Notes: a model not told the origin generated them from the sequence alone. Positions 31,915 to 44,310 are shown, numbered from the stretch's first letter. The stretch: DNA of 64,000 bases from Orychophragmus violaceus (GCA_030180135.1 CM058230.1:15191082-15255081); one strand, 5' to 3'. Program-made: numbers and translations.

Positions 31915-34900
31915 TTACATCTTAAGATCTCTAATGCCTACAGCAGTCGTATGAATCTCATGCTTAGGCCTTGGGAGTGACTTAGTCAGAGGATCAGCGA
32001 CATTCTCGTCCGTCGGAACTCGGCTGATCTTCACATCACCTCTATTGACGATATCACGAATCAGGTGATACCTCCTCTCTACGTGTTTGGACTTCTGGTG
32101 TGACCTGGGTTCTTTCGCCTGAGCAATGGCTCCATTGTTATCACAAAACAAAGCCACCGGCTCCAAGATACTAGGAACCACACCAAGTTCAGTCATGAAC
32201 TTCTTGATCCAAACAACTTCCTTTGCCGCTTCTGAAGCAGCAACATACTCAGCTTCCGTCGTGGAATCAGCTACGGTATTCTGCTTAGAGCTCTTCCAGC
32301 TCACTGCACCACCATTTAGACAGAAGACATATCCAGATTGTGATCGGAAATCGTCTCTGTCCGTCTGAAAACTCGCATCGGTGAATCCATTCACCACAAG
32401 TTCTTCACTTCCTCCATACACCAGGAATTTATCCTTAGTATGTCTCAAATACTTGAGAATATTCTTGACAGCTGTCCAGTGAACTTCACCTGGATCAGAT
32501 TGGTATCTACTCGTCATGCTTAACGCGTAAGCTACATCTGGACGAGTGCAGAGCATGGCATACATAATAGATCCTATTGCAGAAGCATAAGGAATCCTAT
32601 TCATGCGCTCCCGCTCAGCATGTGTCACCGGACACTGCTTCTTGCTGAGACTAATGCCATGAGACATCGATATGAAGCCCTTCTTGGAATCATGCATCCT
32701 GAATCTGTGCAACACCTTATCAATATAAGTGTCCTGGCACAATCCAATCAGCCTGTTCACTCTATCTCTGTAGATTCTGATTCCAAGAATGTACGCGGAT
32801 TCTCCCATGTCTTTCATGGAAAAACAACTTCCGAGCCAAGTCTTGACTGACTGAAGCAACGGAACGTCATTACCGAGGAGGAGTATGTCATCGACATACA
32901 GTACAAGAAACGCAATTCTGCTCCCACTGGTCTTCTTGTAAACACATGGTTCCTCTTCGTTCTTGATGAAGCCAAATTGTTTTACTGCTTCATCAAAACG
33001 AAGATTCCAACTCCGTGATGCTTGCTTCAATCCATAATGGATTTATGAAGCTTGCATACCTTTCCAGCGTTCTTAGGATCAACAAAACCTTCAGGCTGTG
33101 TCATATATACATCCTCTTCCAGAATACCATTCAGGAATGCGGTTTTGACATCCATTTGCCAAATCTCATAGTCATAATGAGCGGCAATCGCTAGAAGAAT
33201 CCGAATGGATTTAAGCATAGCGACTGGGGAATAGGTTTCATCATAGTCAATACCATGAATTTGCTTGAAACCTTTAGCCACCAACCTCGCTTTGTAAATC
33301 TGTACATTGCCATCCACGTCGATCTTCTTCTTGAAGATTCATTTACACTCAATGGCTTTTACACCATTAGGTAAATCGACCGACCATACTTGGTTTTCTG
33401 ACATGGATCCCATTTCGGATTTAGAGGCTCCAAGCCACTTTTCGGAGTCCGGGCCCATCATTGCTTCCGCGAAGGTCGCTGGTTCGTCACTATCAATGAT
33501 CATCAGATCATTAGAATTGGTCACGAGAAATCCATAGTATCTCTCGGGTTCGTGACAGATCCTTCCAGATCTGCGAACTTCAGGCTCCACAGGCGCCGGT
33601 TCCACAGAACTCTGTGGATCCAACTGCTGCTCTTCCTCAGCAGGTTGAGCAGTCTCCTGTGCATCTCGAATTTCTTCAAGATGTACTTTACTCCCACTGT
33701 TTTTCTTAGAGAGAAACTCCCTCTCAAGAAAACAACAGTCCCGAGCAACAAATACTTTGTTCTCGGATTGGTTGTAAAAGTAGTATGCCTTGGTTTCCCT
33801 AGGATAACCAACGAAGTAGCATTTATCTGATTTGGGCGCGAGCTTGTCAGAGATTAAACGTTTGACATAAGCCTCACATCCCCAAATCCTCAGGAAAGAC
33901 AGACTAGGAATGTTCCCAGTCCACAATTCATGCGGTGTCTTTTCCACTGATTTAGATGGTACCCTATTTAGTGTAAACGCAGACGTTTCTAGAGCGTATC
34001 CCCAAAAGGATAATGGAAGATTTGAATGACTTATCATAGACCAAACCATATCCAATAAGGTTCGATTCCTCCTCTCTGACACTCCATTCCATTGGGGGTG
34101 TTCAAGGAGGAGTGAGTTGTGAAACAATTCCACACTCGCTCAGATAGTCGCTGAACTCTTGACTCAAGTATTCTCCTCCGCGATCTGATCGCAGAGCTTT
34201 AATGCTTTTGCCAAGTCTGTTCTTTACTTCATTCTTGAACTCCTTGAATCTTTCAAAGGATTCTGACTTGTGTCTCATCAAATAGACATAGCCATACCTA
34301 CTGAAATCATCAGTGAAGGTAATGAAGTACTTGTAATTTCCTCTGGCAACAGTGCTCATTGGCCCACATACATCAGTATGAATAAGGCCCAATAAATCAC
34401 TGGCCCTTTCATTTGATTTGTTGAAAGGGGCTCTAGCCATTTTGCCCATCAAACAAGATTCGCATTTCTCACATGATTCAAAATCAAATGAGCCCAGAAG
34501 CCCATTTCGATGTAGCTTCTGAATGCGTTTCTCATTGATATGGCCCAAACGACAATGCCATAAGAAAGTCGGGTTTTCGTCATTTGACTTAAACCGCTTT
34601 GTATTTATGTTAAAGTTAGGCATTTCTTGGTTTAAAACATATAACCCATTATCTAATGGGGCGCTACCATAAAATGTACCATCACGATTAAAAGAACAAA
34701 CTTTATTCTTAACATCAAAATCAAAACCTTCCAAATCCAATACGGAAACTGAAATTATGTTTCTGCTAATCGCAGGTACAAAGTAGCAATTATTCAAAGT
34801 TAAAACCATGCCCGAAGGTAAGGACAAATCGCAGGTGCCTACGGCCAGTGCAGCAACCTTAGCTCCATTCCCGACCCGTAGCTCCACTTGTCCTTTCTTC

Positions 34901-35034
34901 AGCGTTCTACTGTTTCTTAGTGCCTGCATATTAGTACAAATATGAGCACCGCAGCCGGTATCCAATACCCACGAAGTAACTAGAAGATATAACATTAAGT
35001 TCGATAACATAAATACCTGAGTCAGACGCATCAT
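31915..35034 (-). pseudogene. Copia-2 protease, integrase, RT and RNase H (decayed)
   Basis: Four ORF pieces read right to left. 35034-34102: protease (WVLDTGCGAHICTN) and integrase HHCC/core (WHCRLGHINEKR, IHTDVCGPM, SDRGGEYLSQEF). Then a frameshift near 34,110. 34133-33339: integrase end and spacer, ending in a nonsense codon where the family has Trp (33339-33341). 33317-33027: start of RT. Then a frameshift near 33,040. 33030-31915: RT with YVDDILLLGND, and RNase H with STTEAEYVAASEAAKEVVW. Not functional. Confidence 0.9.
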
Positions 35035-35053
35035 ACGTCTTCTTCAGCTTCTT

Positions 35054-35875
35054 TTAATCTTCCATGAACTTCTTGCAGTCTCTCTTCCAATGCCCTAACT
35101 GCTTGCAGTAGTTGCACTTATCCTCAGGAGAAGGCCCGGATTTGGGCTTCGGCTTGGGCTTGTCCTGACTCTCAGTCTGGATAACTTGGGCCTTTCCCTT
35201 ATCCTTCTTAGGTTTCTTAAACCTTTTACCCCCTTGTACCATCAGTACACTGGGAGTAGCCTTCTTGAGATTCGGCTCTGCTGTCTTCAGCATGCCGTGC
35301 AACTCAGTCAATGTCTTAGTCATGTTTTGCATGTTGTAGTTCATGATGAACTGATCAAAACACGACGGCAAAGACTGCAGAATCATGTCAGTGGCTAGCT
35401 CCTGGCTAATGGCACAGTCCAGTTTCCCCAGGTTATCAATGTAACCCATCATTTTAAGGACATGAGGACTTACTGGACTGTCCTTAGCCAGCTTGCAATC
35501 CATGAGAGATTTAACCGTCTGGTATCTCTCTGTGCGAGCTTTCTCCTGAAACAAAGCTTTCAGGCTGTTAATCATCTCAATGGGTGACATCACGTTCTCA
35601 TATTGCTTCTGCAGCTCAAAGTTCATAGTCACCAGCATTAGACAATTAACATCTTTGACATCAGCTGAATGCTTATCCCAAGCATTCTTTTCTGTCTGCG
35701 GGGCATTGGAACGTGGCCTCTCGGTGAGAACTCTTTCAAGGACATATTCCTTGTTCTCCTGCCTGAGAACTATTCTCAGGTTCCGATACCATTCCAAGAA
35801 ATTAGATCCATTTAACTTGTCCTTCTCAAGGACGGATCTTAGTGAGAAAGTGTTGATGTGAGTTGAGACAGACAT
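35054..35875 (-). pseudogene. Copia-2 gag
   Basis: A 273-codon gag with NTFSLRSVLEKDKLNGSNFL at the N-terminus and a CCHC knuckle (CNYCKQLGHWKRDC) just before a TAA at 35054-35056. It is separated from protease by this stop and a frameshift. Gag alone is otherwise open. Confidence 0.88.
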
Positions 35876-36974
35876 AGCTGTAATTAAAAGAGGTAGAGGT
35901 TTTAGTTATAATGCTCAAGGAAATGAGAATTCTTATCTAATAAGAAAGACTCGCATTGTATTCAAAACTATGTTTCCTCAGATGAATACAATGAGCCAAG
36001 ATCCATACTTCACCAAAATCTGAGTGGGCAACTTGCCATCACCCAAACTTTAGTTATTTAGGTAAGCAAATCATTGCTAATTGTACCCAGTACAACTCTT
36101 GGTCGTAGATGAGACAAACTATGTCTAATCTACTCCGATGTCTCTGGGCCCAGAACTTCTGAAAGCCCAGTCAAGTAAAACCAATCTCTTCTGTCTTGTG
36201 ATCACTAATAGTTGCACTGCAAATCTATCAATGATCACCTGCATTACTCATGTTGCTGTGGACACCAAGGACTCCAAGGATATCCAACAACAACACGAGT
36301 CTTGACAGTAGACAAGATCGGGCAAGACATCAAGATCACTTGATATTTGGTTGAGGAAAAGAATTATTTAATCTTGATGTATATCCAATATACATTCAAG
36401 AAGTTATTAATTTAATTAAAACATTCAGTTTTATTAATTTTAGGTTCAACTAGAACTTTAAGATTAAATTTGGTCTGGTATATGCAAATTTATGGTCCAA
36501 CCAATAATTCTGCGAATGGTGTGTCGATCGACGCCAACCATTGGCATCGGTCGATACAACATAATTTAAACCGGTCTTCGATAACCGGTCAAACCGGATC
36601 GAATTTCATTAACCGATTCAATCTAATTGAACCGATTCGGTTTAACGGTCCATGTCGATCGTCACACAACTCTGTGTCGATCGACATTACCAAACCAGAA
36701 CCAATTGGTTAATTAAAATTAACCGAGCGAGATAACCGGGTCAATCCAATTGAACCGATCTATCTAATCGCGTTGCCTGTGTCGACCGACACACGCTTTG
36801 TGTCGATCGACGCAGTGCGTTTTCATCAATTCATCGTTTTTCAACAGGAACAAAAACCGAGAATAAAACCTTGAAAACACAATTTAGCATGCAATGATCA
36901 ATTCAACAAACTCAGTTTTCGAATTTATTACATCAGATTCAATAGTCTAAACCCTAACAACGCTCTGATTCCAC
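35876..36974 (-). other. Copia-2 5' leader with TCGAYCGA pairs
   Basis: Non-coding leader. Three palindrome pairs lie near the LTR: cores at 36524 and 36547 (23 bp), 36655 and 36677 (22 bp), and 36782 and 36803 (21 bp). AACCGGTC-like motifs lie between them. The primer site is at its right edge. Confidence 0.75.
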
Positions 36975-37615
36975 TGTTGGATCTCCTAGGATCTAGGGTT
37001 TGATATATTGAAAACAACCAACCTCGTTCTTACCTGGAACTGGCAGCGGAATGAGTTGGTGAACGAGATCAGTTGAGCAACGCAGGTGCCTTGCCTCTAC
37101 CAGATACACACGCACACAATCTGGAAACGGGATGCTAGTGCCGGATCGATGGGATTCTCTGTTACTGGTGTTTCTGCTTCTTTCTATCAAGAAAAGCGGA
37201 CGGCTCTCGTTTTAGGTCGACACTTTCAAGTGTTTTATTCGACCTCAAACACAATTAACGGGCCAGACTTAATTAAGTCATATTTCGAAAAGCCTTTCCG
37301 AAAACCCGAACTGTGTCGACCGACACACAAGCTGTGTCGATCAACACAACACCATTTTATCGATAATAATGTGTATCCAATACACATTAATATGATCATT
37401 ACCATAATGATCATTCCCATGTCGTAGCTTCCAGTTTGTTTAGGTGTGTGACCCTATAGGATCATATAATACTGGCAGTAAGTCTACAACTTACAGATTG
37501 CAAGAGGCTTCTAGCAAAACATTGCAACCGCCCAGTATTATACGAATGTCTGATCTCGACACACAACTATCATCAGGAGTGAGTACAAGTGTGATTTCAG
37601 GACACTATCCCAATA
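36975..37615 (-). repeat. Copia-2 5' LTR
   Basis: 641 bp. Pair cores at 37316 and 37337 (21 bp); one half-site is mutated to TCGATCAACAC. Confidence 0.9.
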
Positions 37616-37619
37616 ATAC

Positions 37620-37852
37620 TGCATCGACCGATGCACACACCGCATCGACCGATGCAGGGCGATTTCGCAGCCAGTGAACTCTGTGAGATCTCTAAATAGT
37701 GCAGAATTGCTCCAAATGCTCCCAAAACGTCAAATTAGGCTCTAGATGTTCTTAAACCTGTAAAACACCTGAAAAGACTTCAAAACACATATAAAGACTC
37801 GATAACAAAGACATATACCATGGTTAAAATCCCTAAAATCCATGGTATATCA
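37620..37852 (-). repeat. 5' LTR of the Gypsy-like element, part 2
   Basis: Continues the LTR interrupted at 30441. Carries palindrome cores at 37624 and 37645 (21 bp) and ends GGTATATCA at 37852, followed by the AATAT target duplicate. Confidence 0.88.
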
Positions 37853-37905
37853 AATATCAGCCGGGAAACCCAGGCGCTGTGGCCGACGATAATATGGACG
37901 TCGTT
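37853..37905 (+). pseudogene. Displaced tail of F-box-like gene 1, piece 2
   Basis: After the second AATAT copy, codons from 37858 continue gene 1 in frame from 18099: QPGNPGAVADDNMDVV. The piece ends at TCGTT (37901-37905), the target duplicate of the next insertion. An acidic, low-complexity C-terminal tail is also seen in gene 5. Confidence 0.75.
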
Positions 37906-40900
37906 TGTGATACCCCGTATCAAAAATACGGTCAACGGGCAGTAGAAAGTCAACCGAGGGCAAAATTGTCATTTTACCTAAGTCAGGGGTAAAATGGTAA
38001 TTTTACTAAAAGTCGAGACGGAAGCCGAGACGGGCCGAATATTCTTATATTTCAATATAAAGAATGTTCACAAGACCAGAGTTGGAGAAATCGGAGCAGA
38101 AACATGTTTTTCGGTGAGTCGGGAATGGAAACTGACAAAACCGACGAAACTTCGGAAATTCATAACCGGAGCTACGTAAGTCCGAATGGAGTGATTCGAA
38201 ATTCTAAATTCATCTTGTGGCATGGAGAATCAGTTTGTGGAGATTTGGGGATTTATGGGAATCATTTGGTATTTTCTAAAACAATTCTCGAGGAAATGAG
38301 TAAACCGAGCAAAGGAGTTTAAGTAAGCTAAGGAAGGATTCTTATTGGATTGGGCCAGTTTAGATGGGCTTTTGTGGACTCAGAACACATACCAGGGACA
38401 GGTGTAAACTCCTCAGGTCGCCAGCCTCACTCCTTAGGTGTCAACACCTTATGTGAAGCATGTGGTTTTGTTGAATACACCAAAAAACACCTAAACAAAT
38501 TCATTTTTGGGTGTATCTCTCTCTCTCTAGCCTCACCCACGACCACATGCTCTCCCTTCTCTCTATATTCATCCAGAAAAACCCAGAAAACCCTTTGAAT
38601 CTTCAAAGAAACTCAAGAACATTCAAAGTGTTCTTGAGTGTTCTTCATACCTTCTTCCACCAAAAACACCATAACGCTTTCATTATAAACCCAAATCAAC
38701 TTCTGAAAAGTGCTATAGCTTCCTCTCTCCCTCCTCTACAACCGCCATCCAGCCAGTCATGACCGCCGTCGCTGGAGCTGGCCGGAAATTGGCCAGAAAG
38801 AATCCGCGGATTAGGGTTTGGTGGATATCTCTCTTCCTTCACCAGATCTGAATGTTTTGAAGCCATGCGTGGCTAGATCTCTTCTTTGCGGTCAGTTTGA
38901 TAGGTGGATCGTCTTCTGAGTCACCGGAAAAAGGGGTGAACCGGCCGGTCAACGCCGGACCACCGTCGGTCAACGCCGGAGAAGTCGCCGGAGCCGGTCA
39001 CCGGAGAAGCTCAACCGCCGCCAATCTTCAGCCGGTTCTTCAAGGAGTGTGATGGGATGGTTTGATTCAAGATTTGGGTGGGTTTAGGGCTGGTTTAGCC
39101 TTGGTCAACGGTTAGGTCAAACCGGTCAATGTTTGACCAAACCGATTTAACCTAACCGGTTCTAATTAGACCGGTTCAGATGGTTCAGTGGTTCAACCGG
39201 GTTGGTTTGGGTGGTCAACCGGTTCAGTCAAAGTCAACGGTCAACCCTTGGTCAACGGTCAAAGTCAACGGTCAACGCCGGTCAAAGTCAACGTCGGTCA
39301 ACGCCGTGGTCAACGCCGGTCAACGCGTTGACTCCGGCCATTCCTAGCTTGCGGTTCATGTCAGGGTATTCCGGAAGCCTCGGGGTTCGTGTTCGTACGT
39401 GCGGGAAGTTTGGGTTTCAGTTCGGAGGTCTCGGGATTCATACCGCGTCAGACCGTCATTCCGCGCCTATCTCACTGTGAGTCGGCTCACAAACCCTTAG
39501 TTACATATAGACCGAGAATTACTAAACCGTAGTATTAGGTTGCATAACCGTTAATTAAAGTGAATATTAATTAATAAATAATTGGACGTTAATGATAAAC
39601 CGGTTAGGATCAGATGAGCATGTTAGGGTTTAACGAATTAAAAAGGTTAATCAATTGTGTGCCGCTAGGTTGTTAGTAATGATTGGGTGATGCATTCATA
39701 TAGACCGTTGTTTAAGACCGTATATGCATCTATATATGTACAAGAACGATAATTAATGAATCTATGTACGGGAATTAAGACGACACTAAAATACGAGTTA
39801 AACCTAAAAAAACTTATAGAATATTGTATCGGGATCGGGGTTTAGGTTTAATAGCGGGTTTGGGTAATGGATCAAATTAAGTTAATAATGAGACGTCGGG
39901 GAGTTAGTAAGTTTACTAACTCTAAACCGACGGATCGGGAGTTAATGAATGATGATTAGGTTTGGTTAAGAAATAAGAAGTGTGATGGTTGGTGAACCGT
40001 CTACGGGTTAACAAGCGGTTAACCCAAGGTAGCGGGCGTGAAATGGATTAAAAGACTTAGAAACCCTAATAAGCCTGCTTGTGATGTGTTTATGTGTTTG
40101 ATTGAGATTGTGTGATTGATTGTGACTGTGTGATTGATTGTGATTGCGCGATTGTATTGCTGTTGTTGTGAGCTTTGTGTGCATGCTTGTTAGACTGCTC
40201 GGTGTTGGGCCGAGCAGTTATTGCGGACACTTACTCCGGTCACGGGACCGGGTAAGTTAGTGGTGCTGACTAGGTATCTTACCTAGTCAGAGCGGTGGTA
40301 GTGTAGAGGCTTGCGGAATGGTTGGGGATTTATTATTGATATTGATTGCGTGATCTGTGCTAGCGTCCCAGCGAGTCTGCGTGTTTATATTTCTGCACTA
40401 GGACTCTAGGGTGCGTTAGTTTCCGCAAGCCTAGGTTTTGTTTACATGCTGGTACTTCCATCCCGATTGGATCCTCAGGAATTGAGAACCTGGTCAGCTT
40501 AGCCTGGCGGGTGCGAACCTATGGAGTGACGTCTGTAGGGTGTAGTCCGGAGAATACGGGGTCGCGTCCTAGGGCCGGACTGCATGGAAGCTCGGGTTTC
40601 CGGGGGTAACCGGAGTCGCCGCGTATCGATGGACAGAGAACGGTGTCCTAGTCGTTGTGTGGACGGCTAGGAGTCATGTGGGTTAGTTGCCATATCGGTG
40701 ACAGTGGAAACCCGTGGAAGTCACCAAGTTCGTAGGGCCCAGTGTTTGTTTTGTTATCTTTCTTTCGTTGCGCGATAGATAGATCGAGTCCAATCGAGGA
40801 CATGTGCCGCAGTGCCTTCGATTTCCTTAATTCTCTTGTTTTGGCTATTGCTTGATTGTGTGTGGGTTGACACGACGTGGTAGTGCGTGATCGACTATTG

Positions 40901-41500
40901 ATTTCTGTTGATTGTTATTTTGGGTTTTGGGGCGGGAATCTGTAGTTCTAGATAGACTAGAAGCCTTTAGTGGGGAGCCGATTCACTGGGTGATCTTAGA
41001 TCGCTCATTAGACTCTTTTTGTGTTTTTCAGGTTTAGCAGCGACGGACGTGGGAGGTCTCGGTGTGGTTTCGGGATGGCTTGTGACGAGATTTGATTCGG
41101 GTTTTTGGATGTTTTATTTTCGGTTCGGCTTTGGCGCCATTTTATGTGTTTGTTTTATTTATGTACTTTGAGATGACGATTGTTTGTAAAACTCATATGA
41201 AACGTTGTGCTTAACGTTTGATTACTCAAGAATGAAATTGTTTCCCTGATATTGGGTTTAGTCCGAACCGACACAACTCACCAAAGTGGTACAAGGTGTA
41301 CAACTTGTATTACGGAAGTGAGGATAGCGGAGTCGAAGATAGGTTGGTGCGAGCCTTTTGTCTCAAACCGAACTGTCTTTGGCTTCGTCCTGTGACGAAC
41401 TTTTCCCGTTCGACTTGCTCAGGTTCGATCGATCATGTTCTTGTTTGATTGTTGACCGGTCAGCTCGACGGTCAGCGGAGAATGGGAAAGGGGCGTTACA
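37906..41500. mobile_element. Solo LTR, probable chromovirus (Tekay/Del-like) Gypsy
   Basis: 3,595 bp starting TGTGATACCCCGTATC and ending GGGGCGTTACA, flanked by TCGTT at 37901-37905 and 41501-41505. The ends are near-complementary (TGTGATACCCC / TGTAACGCCCC), as in long-LTR chromoviruses. No primer site, polypurine tract or pol is present, so it is interpreted as a solo LTR left by recombination. Orientation is not certain. Internal features are a GTCAA-rich cluster (38,945-39,340) and GATTGTGTGATTGATTGTGA repeats near 40,105-40,160. Confidence 0.75.
38945..39340. promoter_or_regulatory. Dense W-box-core (TTGAC/GTCAA) cluster in the solo LTR
   Basis: About 20 GTCAA cores (18 as GTCAA, 2 as TTGAC) in about 400 bp, many in GGTCAACGCCGG or AAAGTCAACGG context. 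TTGAC is the WRKY W-box core; whether they are bound is unknown. Confidence 0.4.
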
Positions 41501-41514
41501 TCGTTGATGTTTAA
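41501..41514 (+). pseudogene. Displaced tail of F-box-like gene 1, piece 3 with native stop
   Basis: After the second TCGTT copy, GAT GTT TAA (41506-41514) completes gene 1 in frame. The original stop codon is therefore 23.4 kb from the rest of the gene. Confidence 0.7.
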
Positions 41515-41637
41515 GTTGACGTCAATGTCTACGAGGGTTTAGGGTTATTAAAATATTTTTAGTACTGTTATATATTTCTTTCAATCTAGCATAGTAAGTT
41601 GGATTGATATAACACTTCTGGTTTTGTAATTCCTATC

Positions 41638-42175
41638 TGTTGGTACTGGATTTCCCTCTAGGATATCCGGCCCATTAACAAACAAGACAAAGGCCCGTAT
41701 CCACGAGCCCGTTCCAGGATCAAAGGCGAAGAGACGAGCCGATCCGATCGTTGGGCCCAAAAGAATGACACTTTGACAAGGCCCAAGCGATGCCGAAGTA
41801 AGAGGTGATCGAGCTCGAGCTCGGCAGGAGACGACGTGGAGATAGAGCGACTCGGTCTTTTCCAGTTCAACTGATCCGCGAGAATCACAGGGATCGTTAT
41901 GAAGGAGAGGCCGAAATATCGGAACAGAGAGGTTAGAGTCGAGACTATTTAAAAGAAGAAGTGGCGACTCATGAAGATGATTCCGACCCTAACTAAGAAC
42001 ACTTCGACTAGATAGCTCGATCATCATACTTTGTACTCTCTTTTCGACTGTGTTTGTTCTATCTCGACGATCAATCTCAATAAAGTCTTTGATTCATAGG
42101 AAACTATACCATTTCTATATCCTAAAAGTCCAAATCCACGAATACAAATTCTTAGTGTGAATCCCGGATCTCACA
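41638..42175 (+). repeat. Tat element 5' LTR
   Basis: 538 bp, TGTTGGTACTGG...TCTCACA, next to the primer-binding site. Confidence 0.92.
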
Positions 42176-42249
42176 TTTGGCGCCGACTGTGGGGACTATC
42201 TATAGTTTTTCCGGTCTTAAGAATCAGATCTTAGATCCGATAGATCGAG

Positions 42250-44310
42250 ATGAATCCCGACCAATCTGGCTCTCCCAGTGCCACACCACCGGTTGACCAT
42301 CCTCAAACGGTCAACAACGTTCCTCAGAACACCACCGGGGTAAGAACCATGGGTCAGACCGATGGCGTGTTGACGAGCTCTGCCTCAGTCTCCACGACCT
42401 CGGCACCGGCCGGCTCGGTCGCCCAAGTAATCGCGACGAGCCAGACTCCGACAAATGTTTTGTCAGGAACTAACGATCCGAGCAGAAATTGGGTGTGGAT
42501 GAGAAACGATTCGATTCCCACCCCTGGAGGCGGATCTGGAACAACCAAACCCAATTCACCACTGCCCTCTGCTCCACAGCGACAAAGCCCGGATGACCTC
42601 GCTGAAATCCGTTCGATGTTAAGCCAGTTGGTAAACCGAACGAGAAACAACGAGGCAAGCGCACGGGCCCAAGAGATTGCGAACCGCTCTCTGGCCGCGC
42701 AGCTCGACGAACAGGAAAGGCGCATTAACGCCCGTCTTGAAGAGCTCGCTAGCCAAAACCAGGGGGTTGATCAACACACGATCCACGAACCCCTATAAGT
42801 CCCCCATCGTGTACACGTTTGGACTTCTCCCAGGTGGTAACTCCACCGGGAACGTCGGGGAATTTCGCCGGTACGTCGAATAGCGGCTTCCGCCCTATAA
42901 TGACGCCCATCGCGACTCCAACCCCATTCGGTTCAAATTCAATGATCACAGATCCAACCGGATCGGGAAATCGACCATTACCCGGGCCACCACATTTCCC
43001 GAGTAGTTCGAATACCCGGCCGAGGCAACTAGGAGGCTCTGCTTTCGCCTCGAGTCAGGACCCGTTAACGGGTCAAACACGGTCCAGTTCCGAACGCCGC
43101 AAGTCGATCAGACGGGATCGTTTCCAGCAATCGATCTTCTCGACCCAGCTTTCCCTGGACAAATGTCCTATCAAGCACAAGCCCAGTTCGCGCCTACGAC
43201 AGGCGACGACCACGATATGCTTAGACAGTATATTGAACAAGCTAAGGCTCAGTTCGTCAGTCTGAGCTCCAAAGTTCACATGGCGACAAGCGCGGCGCCC
43301 GACATCGATCGAGTGATCGAAGAAACGCGACAATCGTCGTTCACAGACCGGATCGCCTTCGCAAGAATCCGGGAAATCAAGAAAATTAAATTTCCGGAAT
43401 TCTCTGGGAAGTCGGACCCCAAAGCCCATATCAGAGCATTCCGACTAGCGATGGCAAGGGTATACCTCAACGACGAAGAGAAAGAGCCGGCTTTCTGCAG
43501 GCTCTTCGCCGAAAACCTATCGGGCTCCACCCTAGAATGGTTTGCCGGACTGGAAGAAAGGTCGATCGAAAACTTCACCAGTTCATGACGGCTTTTCTCA
43601 AACAATACTCCGTCTTCATCGAGGAAAAGACTACTGAGGCAGCTCTATTTGGCGTCTCCCAAAAACCCGACGAATCACTTCGCTCGTACATCGACCGATT
43701 TAAGGAAATAAAATCCAAAATCGCAAACCCGCGAGACGAAGTAGCTATAGAAGCACTGCGGCGTGGACTATGGTATTAAACCAGATTCCGCGAGGAAATA
43801 ACAGTCCGCGAACCTCAAACACTCGATGACGCCCTTCATCGCACATCGGCCTTCGCTCGCCTCGAGGACGAAACCACGACCCTCAGAGAAAAGCACTGAA
43901 AGGAAAAGAACCCTTCGGGCTCGCAGAACTCGAACTCGAAAAAGGATTCCCGTAAATCAGGGAACGTCAATGCGGTCGAGAGCCCGAAGAGCTCGAAGAA
44001 ATTCTAGTTCGACAAGGAAAAATTCTGTGAATTTCACAATAAAAGGGGACACTCGACCGAAGATTGCTATACTCGAGCTAAAGCCGAGGCTCAGAAGCGA
44101 GAGTCCGAAAGCAAACAAGACTCCGAAGTCGAGGAGGAAACTCCATTCGACAAAAAGGAAAGTAAACAGACCAAAGAGTCAAACACCAAGAGGCCTTCTC
44201 AAAACAAACGAGAACGGACAAAGGAGCCAGAATCTCCTGAAACACTTCCCCAGGGGTCGCGGAAGCGAGTCGAGTTTATTCTTGGCAAACTCCGCCTGAG
44301 CGGCACCCAG
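42250..44310 (+). pseudogene. Tat element gag (frameshifted)
   Basis: Starts MNPDQSGSPSATPPVDHPQ, with a Pro/Ser-rich N-terminus and a short coiled coil (AAQLDEQERRINARLEELAS). The frame is lost near 42,800 and regained near 43,163. The capsid-like part includes KKIKFPEFSGKSDPKAHIRA, then another shift near 43,580, RSYIDRFKEIKS and a TAA at 43777-43779. The basic C-terminal part after 43,830 is in yet another frame. Confidence 0.8.

Larger units (their letters stand above)
30442..37615 (-). mobile_element. Copia-2, full-length LTR retrotransposon, decayed
   Basis: Inserted in the right LTR of the Gypsy-like element. The target ATAC is repeated at 30438-30441 and 37616-37619 (preceding bases differ, so TSD length is 4 or a mutated 5). 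LTRs are 641 bp each (30442-31082 and 36975-37615) with about seven differences by eye (1.1%). The minus-strand primer site by 36975 is TGGAATCAGAGCG, an initiator tRNA-Met variant; the polypurine tract is the reverse of ATCTCCCACTTG. ORFs are split by at least three frameshifts and two nonsense codons. Same Copia lineage as Copia-1 but a separate family. Confidence 0.9.
18100..37852 (-). mobile_element. Non-autonomous Gypsy-like LTR element (LARD type), host of two nested Copia insertions
   Basis: Flanked by AATAT at 18095-18099 and 37853-37857. LTRs start TGATAGG and end GGTATATCA. On the minus strand the primer-binding site follows the 29484 LTR edge (TGGCGCCGTTACCGGGGA, one mismatch to the tRNA-Asp complement). 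A polypurine tract (reverse complement of ACTCCCCCACACT) abuts the 19035 LTR edge. The internal region encodes only a gag-like protein; protease, RT, RNase H and integrase are absent. Without the nested Copias it is about 5 kb. The tRNA-Asp site and gag type suggest an Athila-related helper (inference). Confidence 0.88.

Noticed and set aside
39202..39480. 92-codon ORF rich in Ser, Thr and Asn-Ala
   Set aside because: Translation of the GTCAACG repeats of the solo LTR. Low complexity, no start context.
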